Below are positions 38,421-46,793 of a DNA stretch of 59,901 nt, piece after piece. Source of the DNA: an uncultured bacterium (GTDB lineage: Bacteria > Actinomycetota > Coriobacteriia > Coriobacteriales > Coriobacteriaceae); assembly GCA_905215385.1 (NCBI GenBank), contig CAJMPY010000016.1:1-59901 (forward strand), written 5' to 3'. Numbering within the stretch: position 1 is the stretch's first letter; each line of letters opens with the position of its first letter. The position numbers were made by a program, and so were the translations under genes. The notes below the pieces were generated by a model. The model was not told the DNA's origin. It ran no database searches and was given only the letters and a program-made list of their open reading frames with translations.

Positions 38421-39017
38421 CTAAATCGTGCGACGGGCCTCGATGGCGCGCCCAAGCGTAAGCTCGTCGGCATACTCCAGGTCGCCGCCCACGGGAAGGC
38501 CGCTCGCCAGACGCGATACCTCAACGCCCAGCGGCTTGATAGTGCGGGCCAGGTAGCTCGCCGTGGTCTCGCCCTCGATATTGGGGTTGGTGGCGATGAT
38601 GACCTCGTGGATGTCCTCGTGGCCCAAGCGTGCCAGCAGCTCACGAATGTGCAACTGCTCGGGACCAATCTTGTCCATGGGACTGATCACGCCGCCCAAT
38701 ACGTGGTAGAGACCGTGGTAGCTGCCCGTGCGCTCAATCGCCTGGACATCGCGCGGCTCGCCCACCACGCAAATGCGAGTGGTATCGCGCATCGAATCCT
38801 GGCAGATGGAGCACTCGTCGGCCGTGGCGTAGTTAAAGCAGCGGCTGCAAAAGTGAACCTCCTGCTTGACCTCCAGGATAGCCTCGGCCAGGCGGCGCGC
38901 CTCCTCGGCATCGGCCTCGAGCAGGTAATAGGCGATGCGCTGGGCCGACTTGGGACCAATGCCCGGCAGACGGCCCAGCTCATCGAGCAATTTTTGCAGA
39001 CTATGGTTGGCACTCAT
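38421..39017 (-). CDS. recR: Recombination mediator RecR
   Basis: 198 residues, normal length. N-terminal helix-hairpin-helix (LGRLPGIGPKSAQRIAYYLL), four-Cys zinc finger (CSRCFNYATADECSIC) and a Toprim domain with VVGEPRDV and ATNPNIEGETT. RecR works with RecF and RecO to load RecA at single-stranded gaps. ATG at 39017 begins the family-typical protein; the longer open frame runs into ybaB and is not expected. It directly follows ybaB, the usual arrangement. Confidence 0.96.
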   Translation of the reverse strand: MSANHSLQKLLDELGRLPGIGPKSAQRIAYYLLEADAEEARRLAEAILEVKQEVHFCSRCFNYATADECSICQDSMRDTTRICVVGEPRDVQAIERTGSYHGLYHVLGGVISPMDKIGPEQLHIRELLARLGHEDIHEVIIATNPNIEGETTASYLARTIKPLGVEVSRLASGLPVGGDLEYADELTLGRAIEARRTI

Positions 39018-39030
39018 ATATATGCGTGTC

Positions 39031-39351
39031 TTAGAACGGCATGCCCGGGATGTTGAGGCCGCCGGTGATGGCGCCCATCTGCTTGTTGGCGAGCTCGTTG
39101 ACACCGCGGACGGCCTCGTTGACGGCAGCCATGATCATGTCCTGCAGCATATCGACGTCCTCGGGATCGAGGGCATCGGGGTCGATGGTGAGGTTGACGA
39201 GCTCCATCTCGCCGTTAACGGTCACCTTGACCATGCCGCCGCCGGTAGAGGCGTCGACGGTCTGGGACTTAAGGTTTTCCTGCGCGGCGGCAAGCTGCTC
39301 CTGCATCTTGCGAGCCTGCTTCATCATTTGCTGCATGTTCATACCGGCCAT
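39031..39351 (-). CDS. ybaB: YbaB/EbfC nucleoid-associated protein
   Basis: 106 residues. Starts NMQQMMKQARKMQEQLAAAQ and contains GGGMVKVTVNGEMEL and DMLQDMIMAAVNEA, the family core. It forms a DNA-binding dimer with tweezer-like helices. AAAGGAG precedes ATG 39351. In most bacteria it lies between dnaX and recR; here it is next to recR, but dnaX is set apart by an inverted gene. Confidence 0.95.
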   Translation of the reverse strand: MAGMNMQQMMKQARKMQEQLAAAQENLKSQTVDASTGGGMVKVTVNGEMELVNLTIDPDALDPEDVDMLQDMIMAAVNEAVRGVNELANKQMGAITGGLNIPGMPF

Positions 39352-39512
39352 GATGGCTCCTTTACGTGCGGCCGCGCGACAAGCTGCAAGGGCAGCCGGA
39401 GCGCGACGGGACTTTCAAACTCAAAAATCGTACCACGGCGCGGGGCAAGCAAGCGGGGCGGACACGCTACCTCAGTCGATATACATGTCCTTGAGCGTGA
39501 CGCACGCCCAAG

Positions 39513-39547
39513 ATTATGCAAGGTCGAATTATGCAAGGTTGCATAAT
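39513..39547. promoter_or_regulatory. Candidate operator (ATTATGCAA palindrome plus direct repeat)
   Basis: A 20-base palindrome, ATTATGCAA-GG-TTGCATAAT, occupies 39528-39547. A further copy of its left half with the GG lies at 39513-39523, 15 bases away. The symmetry and spacing fit a dimeric repressor or activator site controlling ybaB-recR, the small inverted gene, or both. Confidence 0.45.
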
Positions 39548-39659
39548 TATCTCAAGCTACATCTAGCAGAGCTGGAACCAGGCAGTTTATGCGTAGGGCT
39601 ACAAGGCTACATGGCAAAATGCCGAGCCGCTGCTCGAGGCGGCACGCATGGCGGCTGGG

Positions 39660-39665
39660 TATAAT
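39660..39665 (+). promoter_or_regulatory. Candidate -10 box for the small membrane-protein gene
   Basis: TATAAT matches the consensus exactly and lies 36 bases before the GTG start at 39701. A good -35 box is not visible at the expected distance, so it may need an activator. Confidence 0.4.
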
Positions 39666-39700
39666 TTGATTGTCATAGATGACGATTTGGAGGTGCCCTC

Positions 39701-40174
39701 GTGAATGTCCCAGCCGTACTCCAAAACATCCGCTCAAAACACCCCGTTGCATATGTGGTTCTCTATCTCTTTGTCGTCTGGGTATTACTGGTTATCATCA
39801 CCCATGCCATAGCTTTTGGAGCAGAACTGCTGATAGCCAGCTCGGACCAGCCCGTCGTCAAATGGGAGACGACCGATGAATGCACCGACGGAACCCGAAC
39901 CATTTACTACAACAGCCCGTCCCTCTACCAAGAGTTCAAGGTCAAGATAAAGGACTCCAAGATTGTCGATGCCGAACTGGGCTCTTTATTTACAATCGGA
40001 GCAACCGTCAACGCCGAGCAAGTCGAGTACACGGACAGCCATGCGACGTATCGTATCGACCTCAGCATCCTAGGCCGACCGTCACGCGCCTGTCTGCTCG
40101 AATGCGATATACGCGGCACCACGTTGCACATGTCCGAAATACAGATGCGCCCGGGCAAGGGGTTCTCTTCTTGA
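39701..40174 (+). CDS. Small membrane-anchored protein of unknown function
   Basis: 157 residues. One long hydrophobic helix (about 17-45, VAYVVLYLFVVWVLLVIITH) followed by an external domain of about 110 residues with four Cys, including CTDGTRTIYYNSP and ACLLECDIRG. The GTG start at 39701 has GGAGGTG five bases upstream. The gene is AT-richer than the neighbours and inverted relative to dnaX, ybaB and recR, which it interrupts. Family not recognised; it looks like an acquired accessory gene. Confidence 0.7.
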   Translation: MNVPAVLQNIRSKHPVAYVVLYLFVVWVLLVIITHAIAFGAELLIASSDQPVVKWETTDECTDGTRTIYYNSPSLYQEFKVKIKDSKIVDAELGSLFTIGATVNAEQVEYTDSHATYRIDLSILGRPSRACLLECDIRGTTLHMSEIQMRPGKGFSS

Positions 40175-40195
40175 GCAGTATACCCGCCTGCGCAG

Positions 40196-42676
40196 CTACT
40201 CCACCGGCTTGAAGATGGTGGACTGGCCGAAGACGCTGCGGATGAGGGCTTTGGCCTCGTCCTCGGTCTGCGGGATGCTCGGGGCTGCACCCTGATGGCC
40301 GAAGGGGCCGCCCGCACCGGAGTTGGACTCCCAGGGAGCTGCAGGAGCGTCCTCCTCTTTGGGGGCAGTTGCAGCGGACTTGGGCGCGGACGCCGCACCC
40401 GGCACGTCGAACGGAGGCAGATCGTCCCCACCAGCATCGGCAACAAAACCGCCAACCATGGCATCGTCGTAGGGAACCTGCTCGGATTCCCATGGCGCAG
40501 ACGGCGCGGCGGGCTGAGCCTTGGGAGCGGACGCGCGCTCGGGCGCTCGGGGCGCGGGCTCGGTCGGGAGCTTGCCCGTGGCAGGAGCGCCGGCGGGGTT
40601 GTCGGAGCGCAGCCAGGGGGCTTTGCCCAGGTCAGACGACTTGGGCGCGGGCGAGGCAGGCTTGGGCGCGGGTGTCGGAGCAGCCGGTTTGGCCATGACG
40701 GGCTTAGGCGCCGACGGGGTCGGCGCCGCTATCGGTGCTGCTTTTGGCTGCGTCGCGCTGGCGCTCGAGGATGCAGGGGCCGCCGAGGACACGGGTTGCG
40801 GGTCCGCAGATACCGCAGCCCGTGCAGATGGAGAATGCTCCTCATGTTGAGGAGCCGGCGTGCCACCCCCATCCAGGACATAGTCGACGGTACGACGACC
40901 GAAGACCGCACTGACTGTCGGCAGGACCACCGACTGCGTGTCGGCGCGTCCAAGCATCTTGATGGCAAAGGTCGAGCCCGCGGGGAACGAGACCGTGAGC
41001 CTGGAGCCGTCGTCAGCCGTGGCGCGGGCATTGAGCAAAAGCCCCGCGTAGGAAGCCTGACGCGCCTTGACACGCTCGACAACCTCGGCCCATTTGCGCT
41101 GCAGCTCTCCGGCATCCTCGACCGCGGGCGTCTCGGCAGTACCGGCGGCGGCAACCTGGGCGGCATTGTTGGACTGGGGCTTAGGTGCCGGAGCGGTGGC
41201 AGGCGCGGGAGCCGCAACGGGCTGAGGCGTCGGAGTCGGCGCAGGCTGAGGTGCAGGCGCTGCAGGCTTGGAAGCTGACACGGACGCAGAACGGGACGCA
41301 GGCTGGGCAGCCGGAACAGCAGCACCACGGTCCCAAGGCATACCGCCCTGGCGCGCGGACGTAGCAGCGGGGGCAGCGGATGCCGCCGGAGCGGCAGCAC
41401 GAGCGCCCGAAATTAGCGTCGGCTGTTGGGCAGCAGCGGGTACGGATGCTGCAGGCGCGGCGGCCTGAGCAGCAGCCACGCTCGCCGGCACGGCGCCGTT
41501 GGCAACCATGGCCTCCAAGCGGGCCACGCGCTCGGCCAATGCCTCAATCGTTAAATCGGCCTCGGGACGTGCCAGGCGCGTGCAGGCGATCTCGAGCACC
41601 AGGCGCACGTCGCTCGCGCCCCTCATCTCCAGTGCGGCATCGTCGAGCACCGTCAGCACACGGGCCAGGCGGTCGGCAGGATGCTCGCCAAAGGCAGCGG
41701 CCTCGGCAGCAAGCGCCTCGGCCTGCTCGGAGCCGCCCTCAAACAGCTCGGCACGGGCACCGGCAACGCAGGCAACGTACACGTCACGCACATGCGCCAC
41801 CAGGTCGCGCGTCAGCTCCAGCAGGTCGTTTCCTTCCTCGACCTGCGCACGGATCAGTCCATAGAGCTCGGCAACATCGCGATCGGCAATGGCGCGGGAA
41901 AACTCGCCCAGAATCTGGTCCGAAACCTCGCCTAAAAGCGAGCGGGCGTCGTCCGCATGCACAGAACCGTTGCCAAAGACGCTCAGCTGCTCCAGCGTGG
42001 ACAGCGCGTCGCGCATACCGCCCTTGGCATGGCGCGCCACGATAGCCAGCGCCTCATCGTCGTAATCGAAGCCCTCCTGCTCGCACACGTATGCCAGGCG
42101 ACGCTCGATATCCTCGTTGCCGATGCGATGGAAATCGAAACGCTGGCAGCGCGAGAGGATGGTCTCCAGAATCTTTTGCGGGTCGGTGGTGCACAGCACA
42201 AAGATCACGTGTGCCGGCGGCTCCTCGAGCGTCTTGAGCAGCGCGTTGAACGCCGCCGTCGTGAGCATGTGGACCTCGTCGATGATATAGATCTTGTACT
42301 TGCCGCGCACCGGGGCAAAGTTGACGGAGTTGATGATTTCCTCGCGCACATTGTCCACGCCCGTGCGGGAGGCGGCATCGAGCTCGTAGACATCGGGGTG
42401 GTTACCCTCGGCAATGAGCTCGCACTCCTCGCAAGTACCGTCGGGCATGCAGCCGCTTGCACCCTCGGCGCGCGCCGCCTCGGCATTGCGGCACAGCAGC
42501 GCCTTGGCCAGAATGCGCGCCATGGTGGTCTTGCCCGTGCCGCGCGGTCCGCAGAACAGGTAGGCGTGGGACAGGCGCCCCTCGGTGATGGCGTGCTCGA
42601 GCGTCGAGACGATATGCTGCTGGCCCACCACGGAGTCAAAGGTGAGCGGGCGATACTTTCGGTACAACGATTCCAT
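40196..42676 (-). CDS. dnaX: DNA polymerase III subunit gamma/tau
   Basis: About 826 residues. The first 370 form the clamp-loader AAA+ core: ESLYRKYRPLTFDSVVGQ, P-loop GPRGTGKTT (43-51), four zinc-type Cys (including CMPDGTCEEC), IIDEVHML and the SRC motif ILSRCQRFDF. A long Ala/Pro-rich, low-complexity region (about 440-560 and 640-790) surrounds a tau-type domain. ATG at 42676 has GGGGAG upstream; a frame 37 codons longer has no site. It loads beta clamps at the replication fork. I did not find a clear frameshift signal for a gamma form. Confidence 0.95.
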   Translation of the reverse strand: MESLYRKYRPLTFDSVVGQQHIVSTLEHAITEGRLSHAYLFCGPRGTGKTTMARILAKALLCRNAEAARAEGASGCMPDGTCEECELIAEGNHPDVYELDAASRTGVDNVREEIINSVNFAPVRGKYKIYIIDEVHMLTTAAFNALLKTLEEPPAHVIFVLCTTDPQKILETILSRCQRFDFHRIGNEDIERRLAYVCEQEGFDYDDEALAIVARHAKGGMRDALSTLEQLSVFGNGSVHADDARSLLGEVSDQILGEFSRAIADRDVAELYGLIRAQVEEGNDLLELTRDLVAHVRDVYVACVAGARAELFEGGSEQAEALAAEAAAFGEHPADRLARVLTVLDDAALEMRGASDVRLVLEIACTRLARPEADLTIEALAERVARLEAMVANGAVPASVAAAQAAAPAASVPAAAQQPTLISGARAAAPAASAAPAATSARQGGMPWDRGAAVPAAQPASRSASVSASKPAAPAPQPAPTPTPQPVAAPAPATAPAPKPQSNNAAQVAAAGTAETPAVEDAGELQRKWAEVVERVKARQASYAGLLLNARATADDGSRLTVSFPAGSTFAIKMLGRADTQSVVLPTVSAVFGRRTVDYVLDGGGTPAPQHEEHSPSARAAVSADPQPVSSAAPASSSASATQPKAAPIAAPTPSAPKPVMAKPAAPTPAPKPASPAPKSSDLGKAPWLRSDNPAGAPATGKLPTEPAPRAPERASAPKAQPAAPSAPWESEQVPYDDAMVGGFVADAGGDDLPPFDVPGAASAPKSAATAPKEEDAPAAPWESNSGAGGPFGHQGAAPSIPQTEDEAKALIRSVFGQSTIFKPVE

Positions 42677-42792
42677 GGGTGCTCCCCCGGGTATACTGAG
42701 TCTTGTTGCCGCGGCGGCCATGCGGTCGCACGGCATACTGCATTCCATAATAACCCGTACGGCGAGCCCGCCGCGATAGGAGTCCAAAGAGC

Positions 42793-43512
42793 ATGGCAGA
42801 CGCAGAGAGCAACCTCGTTCCCTCCGAAGCAGCCGACCAGGTCGAGGTCGCGCTCGAGGAGCAGGCCGCAGCCGACGACGGCATCCTGTACCTCAACGAG
42901 TACCAATACGAAAACGACCTCGTCACCGACTTCGCCCGCCTGGTCGCCTCGCCCAGGCGTCGCGGCTCGCTGTATGTCGCCGCGGCAATTGCCGCGCTCA
43001 TCGGCATCGGCATGCTGGTGGCCGGCGGCAACTGGATCAAGTTTGGCGTCGTCTTGATCGTATTCGGCGCCTTTTTGGCCTGGTGGAGCAAAAACCTGCA
43101 CCACACCCTCGCCCGCGACTTTATCGACGCCGTTGAGGCCGACGAGTCCATGGGCGGCCGCTACCGCCGCGTCGCCGCCAACGAGGACGGCCTGATGGTC
43201 TGGGGCAAGAGCGGCAAGTCGCAGTTCTTCCCGTTTGAGAAGCTCGACCACGTGCTCGACGGCGAGCGCATCTTTGTGGCCATGTTCGCCGACCAGGGCG
43301 TGACGATCCCCAAGGACACCTTTGTTCGCGGCGATGCCGAGCAGTTTGGCCCCTTCCTCAAGGCGCGCATCAACAAAAAACTCCGCATCGAGACCAAACG
43401 CAAGAAGATGAAGGCCGAGAAGGCCGCCGCCGAGGCCAAGCAGGGCGACAAGCCCCAGGAGACCAAGGGCAAGCAGCGCAAGCAGAAGAAGAACAAGAAG
43501 AAGAAGCGGTAA
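42793..43512 (+). CDS. YcxB-like membrane protein
   Basis: 239 residues. Two hydrophobic helices close together (about 58-95, LYVAAAIAALIGIGMLVAGG and FGVVLIVFGAFLAWW) are followed by a soluble YcxB-like C-terminal domain (GRYRRVAANEDGLMVWGKSG, FPFEKLDHV, VTIPKDTF). The tail is extremely Lys-rich (about the last 40 residues). AGGAG lies ten bases before ATG 42793. It diverges from dnaX. The function of YcxB proteins is unknown. Confidence 0.75.
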   Translation: MADAESNLVPSEAADQVEVALEEQAAADDGILYLNEYQYENDLVTDFARLVASPRRRGSLYVAAAIAALIGIGMLVAGGNWIKFGVVLIVFGAFLAWWSKNLHHTLARDFIDAVEADESMGGRYRRVAANEDGLMVWGKSGKSQFFPFEKLDHVLDGERIFVAMFADQGVTIPKDTFVRGDAEQFGPFLKARINKKLRIETKRKKMKAEKAAAEAKQGDKPQETKGKQRKQKKNKKKKR

Positions 43513-43540
43513 TCCGGCCGACACCGAAGGTGCCTCGTCC

Positions 43541-43580
43541 CGCGCCCGATTCCGAGTCGGAGCGCCTGAAATCGGGCGCG
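43541..43580 (+). terminator. Hairpin after the YcxB-like gene
   Basis: Eleven-base perfect stem (43541-43551 with 43570-43580) between the converging YcxB-like and secreted-protein genes. There is no strong T-tract; it may serve both strands. Confidence 0.55.
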
Positions 43581-43617
43581 GGTACCGCCGATGGACCCAT
43601 TTTGCCTAACTCTCGAG

Positions 43618-44277
43618 TTACTTCACTTCAAACCTTAAGAGCCTTCGCTCCGGCAGATCGGTCATCTTCATCGTATAAGTCCCGGGGAAAGCCTTCTCAA
43701 AACGGACGGTCTCGTAATCTTCAAAGTAATCGTTGGTGTTTTGCATCATAAATGGGACAAGCAACTCGTTTTCCGCTCCAACCTGCACGGCAAATGCTGC
43801 AAGTCCGTCTAAAGCCGGCATTGCCTGCGCTATCAGATCGGTATTGACCATAAAGTCATAGTTTGGCGCGTGCTCCGGTACCAAATGCCAAACATACGTC
43901 TTGATGCCGCCTTCGACATTGTCCTTATTCCTGACACGCATCTTTACGGCGATAACACATGTGGTGTCGGCGTCCTTCAATTTTGTTTTCGTATCCACGA
44001 TGCCATATTTTGAATAATTATCATGCGCACGCTTGAGATACTCGCGCGGCGTGAGCAGCTCCGCCCCGTCTATACAAAACGAATACCCATCAGTCGCCAC
44101 ATCCTTCGACCCCAGAAACGCCCCATCCATCGAGAGCCATTCGCCCTCTGCATAGTATTTCTCAGGAATGACCGTCCGGTTCCCGTTAACGACGCTCACC
44201 CTCATGCCCGCAAGGCCAGTAACAGCACAGCCGAAAAGCGCAAGCGCCGACCTTCTCGTCCACAGGGCCTTCTTCAT
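43618..44277 (-). CDS. Secreted protein linked to the ABC exporter, unknown family
   Basis: About 219 residues. The N-terminus (KKALWTRRSALALFGCAVTGLAG) is a signal sequence with twin Arg before the hydrophobic core; a Cys in the core is not followed by a convincing lipobox. The rest is a soluble domain (EKYYAEGEWLSMDGAF, YSFCIDGAELLTPREYL, RFEKAFPGTYTMKM) resembling conserved coriobacterial DUF-type secreted proteins. I chose ATG 44277 (AAAGG 11 bases upstream); a GTG at 44286 would overlap the ABC gene stop by 4 bases. It is the last gene of the exporter operon. Confidence 0.7.
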   Translation of the reverse strand: MKKALWTRRSALALFGCAVTGLAGMRVSVVNGNRTVIPEKYYAEGEWLSMDGAFLGSKDVATDGYSFCIDGAELLTPREYLKRAHDNYSKYGIVDTKTKLKDADTTCVIAVKMRVRNKDNVEGGIKTYVWHLVPEHAPNYDFMVNTDLIAQAMPALDGLAAFAVQVGAENELLVPFMMQNTNDYFEDYETVRFEKAFPGTYTMKMTDLPERRLLRFEVK

Positions 44278-44282
44278 CGCGC

Positions 44283-44927
44283 TCACGACCTTTCCCGAAC
44301 TTTCACAACGGCACCGTCGCGCATGCAGTAAACCCGATCGGCCAGCTCCTCGAGCACCTCTCCGTCATGGCTGGACAGAATAACCTCGCGACCCGTTGAG
44401 GCCGCCATCGCCACAACGCGCTTGAGCATTTCAACGCCCGCTTCGTCGAGGGCATTTGTTGGCTCATCGAGAACAAGTAGCTTCGGCTTTTCCATAATTG
44501 CCGCAGCTATTCCCAGACGTTGCTTCATCCCAAGCGAATATGCTCGGAACTTCTTTTTTTCGTCTGCATCGAGCCCCACGAGCCGCAGGGCAGAGCGAAT
44601 GTCCTCGGGAGTGGCAACGCCCTTGATCTGAGCGATGAGCTCCAGATTGTCGTAGCCAGACAGATATCCCAAAAAGGCAGGCGCCTCGATCAACATCCCC
44701 AGACTCGGCGGGAACGAGATGTCCGCCCCAAGCCTTTGGCCATCGATAGAGATTTCGCCTTCGGTAGGCTTGATCAATCCGCAGACCGCTCGCATGAGCA
44801 TGGTCTTGCCCGAACCGTTTATCCCCTGAAGCCCGACCACGGTCCCAGGGGCAACCTCGATAGACACATTGCGCAGGACAACGTTTTTACCCATACGCTT
44901 CGATATGTCCCTAACGATTACGCTCAT
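44283..44927 (-). CDS. ABC transporter ATP-binding protein (LanF-like)
   Basis: 214 residues, a minimal ABC ATPase: Walker A GINGSGKT, signature YSLGMKQRLG in place of LSGGQ, Walker B LLVLDEPTNALD and switch His in SSHD. The size and SLGMKQRL signature are characteristic of ABC-2 exporters such as LanF-type bacteriocin immunity pumps. ATG at 44927 overlaps the upstream permease stop (ATGA) and has GGGGG upstream. It works with the two permeases encoded before it. Confidence 0.92.
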   Translation of the reverse strand: MSVIVRDISKRMGKNVVLRNVSIEVAPGTVVGLQGINGSGKTMLMRAVCGLIKPTEGEISIDGQRLGADISFPPSLGMLIEAPAFLGYLSGYDNLELIAQIKGVATPEDIRSALRLVGLDADEKKKFRAYSLGMKQRLGIAAAIMEKPKLLVLDEPTNALDEAGVEMLKRVVAMAASTGREVILSSHDGEVLEELADRVYCMRDGAVVKVRERS

Positions 44928-45760
44928 ATCTTGTCCCCCTTTTCTATAAGGTCTGCCCTTCGAAACCACAGTCCGCCCAGCGATAGGCATAACGACATAA
45001 TCACAATTGAAAACAAGACGCTCGAGCCCGCCGCGATTCCCTCTTTGACAATTCCGCCCCAGCGCAACAGCATCAAGGCGTTACCCAATAGCGCCCAATG
45101 TCGTGCATATGCCGAGCAGATCAGGTAGCTCATTAAAACCACAAACGAGACTGACGGCCCAAGCACAAACCCGACCGCTGCCTGCGCAAACGCAAGCGCC
45201 TCGAAAGCAAATAAGAGACCTATGAAAAACGGCAGCGCATCCGCCTCGGCAGCTTTGAGAAACCACGGCGCCAAATTAGCCAGCTGAAGCGACTCGCCAT
45301 GAATGACCGCGCTGAACGAGGAGCTCACCACCAAGCTCCAAATCACAACAGAGCAAACCACCACGAGCAGTGAAAATGCCGTTACCGCCGCCACTGAGAT
45401 AAAACGCGAGGCCCACCAAAGGGTTCTTGCCCGGCATCGAACAAGTGCTTGTAAACCAAGCCCGTGCAACGATTCGGTCGGATAATCGAGTGTTGTATAG
45501 AGAATAAGCAGAATGAGGAATAGCCACCCTAACGGAGGCACAAACATGACCCCGGGCCTAGGCTCAAACGGAGCAGATCCGGCAAACACGAGCGCAAGAT
45601 TATCCGCAAACCCCAAGGTATCCGTCCTGACCCCATACACAGAAGACAATCCGTAGGCGTACACCAAGTTTGCAACGGTCACTGCCGCAACCGCAATAAA
45701 AGTAAGGATGTTCTTCTTCAAAACGGTCCTCAGGTCCGCGGCGACCAGCCTCAACAGCAT
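44924..45760 (-). CDS. ABC-2-type permease (second subunit)
   Basis: 278 residues with about six hydrophobic helices and short loops, apart from an external loop after helix 1. It has no similarity to importers. It overlaps the first permease by one base and the ATPase by four, so all three are translated together. Two small permeases plus one ATPase match the LanE/LanG arrangement, but sequence identity to those was not tested. Confidence 0.8.
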   Translation of the reverse strand: MLLRLVAADLRTVLKKNILTFIAVAAVTVANLVYAYGLSSVYGVRTDTLGFADNLALVFAGSAPFEPRPGVMFVPPLGWLFLILLILYTTLDYPTESLHGLGLQALVRCRARTLWWASRFISVAAVTAFSLLVVVCSVVIWSLVVSSSFSAVIHGESLQLANLAPWFLKAAEADALPFFIGLLFAFEALAFAQAAVGFVLGPSVSFVVLMSYLICSAYARHWALLGNALMLLRWGGIVKEGIAAGSSVLFSIVIMSLCLSLGGLWFRRADLIEKGDKI

Positions 45761-46641
45761 CAGACCACCTCGCGTCTTTTTAAGAATCTCGCGGAAACCA
45801 AAGAAAAGACGAACAGCAAGATGATTTCCGCAACCCCCGCTCGGATGTCGGGCCAGTTATTTAGTGATTCCGACCTGATGCTGTTAAGAATGTTGCAGTT
45901 AAAGCCGACGCATGAAAGGACGCTAAAAATCCAGTCGTTAACAAAGTGCCATGCAACCATAATCAGATATGGAACGACCATCGCCTTGATTCTGCTGCGG
46001 AACACAACCGACAGACCGGTCACGGCCATGGATAGAACCCCCAGCGCCACCGCATCGAACAGCGTATAAACCAGCACGTATAACAGAGGCCGGGAATAAA
46101 ACAGGCCAGAAAAATAGCTATGCAGATAGAGCCCGACGTAAGTCGATTCGTCGACTCGGGGGAGATACGCGGGAAACAGTATGGAGACAATCAGAAAGTT
46201 CACGAGTAGCGGAATAGCCGTGACCGCAAACGCAGAGAGGAAAGCAGACAGCATCTTCACGTTCACGTATGCATTTCTAGAAACACGCGTGCAGATCTGT
46301 GCCTCGTAACCGCTCAAACGCTCGGACAGGCATGACCACGACCCGGCCAACATGGCAAGCAACGGCAGCGCATAGAAAAACACCGACGCTAACAACGGCG
46401 CGTTCGCGCTCACAACAATCCAGTTGCCAAAGCTACTTTCACGCGTTTGGCCGAGGTATGTCTGAGACTGCAGACCAATGCCGTAGCCAAAAGATAGCAG
46501 CTGCTTGCGCTCAATCTCGAGCGTCCACCATGCCTCAATGGCAGCCGCCATCGAAATTGCAGTTGCAACCATAAGGGTCAACGCAAATATAGGATTGCCA
46601 AATATCTTGGACAACTCGTGCCGCATTAGATTTCTATTCAA
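45760..46641 (-). CDS. ABC-2-type permease (first subunit)
   Basis: 293 residues with six hydrophobic helices. The start NRNLMRHELSKIFGNPIFAL is typical of ABC-2 permeases, with an amphipathic N-terminal segment before helix 1. It starts at TTG 46641, served by GGAGGG nine bases upstream; that site itself forms the last codons of a possible 30-codon frame (46648-46740). The operon continues with a second permease, the ATPase and a secreted protein. Confidence 0.8.
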   Translation of the reverse strand: MNRNLMRHELSKIFGNPIFALTLMVATAISMAAAIEAWWTLEIERKQLLSFGYGIGLQSQTYLGQTRESSFGNWIVVSANAPLLASVFFYALPLLAMLAGSWSCLSERLSGYEAQICTRVSRNAYVNVKMLSAFLSAFAVTAIPLLVNFLIVSILFPAYLPRVDESTYVGLYLHSYFSGLFYSRPLLYVLVYTLFDAVALGVLSMAVTGLSVVFRSRIKAMVVPYLIMVAWHFVNDWIFSVLSCVGFNCNILNSIRSESLNNWPDIRAGVAEIILLFVFSLVSARFLKRREVV

Positions 46642-46647
46642 GCGACA

Positions 46648-46740
46648 TCACCCTCCCATTGGCCGGGCCGAGCAGCAGCACTCGATCTCGTCCCAATCAA
46701 AAGCGGTTAACAGTGCGTCGACGCACGGCAACTTTTGCAT
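46648..46740 (-). CDS. Possible 30-residue Cys-rich peptide leading the ABC operon
   Basis: A 30-codon frame begins at ATG 46740 and ends at TGA 46648, six bases before the permease start; its last codons (GGA GGG) are the permease ribosome site. The translation begins MQKLPCVDALL and ends with three adjacent Cys and SARPMGG. I see no ribosome site before the ATG, so translation is doubtful, and no peptide-modifying enzyme is nearby. It may be a leader peptide, a peptide exported by the operon, or chance. Confidence 0.3.
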   Translation of the reverse strand: MQKLPCVDALLTAFDWDEIECCCSARPMGG

Positions 46741-46793
46741 GAATAGAGAAAGATGTCTGTAAACACCCGCTATTGAGTTGATCGCTCAGGCGT

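Larger units (their letters stand above)
39352..39700. other. Intergenic region between ybaB and the inverted small gene
   Basis: About 350 bases that must carry the ybaB-recR promoter and the promoter of the rightward gene. Apart from the palindrome at 39513-39547 and the -10 box at 39660, I see nothing coding. Confidence 0.5.

Noticed and set aside
40196..42787. Longer start for dnaX at 42787
   Set aside because: The extra 37 codons lack a ribosome site and family similarity and would run up to the divergent gene; ATG 42676 fits the conserved N-terminus.
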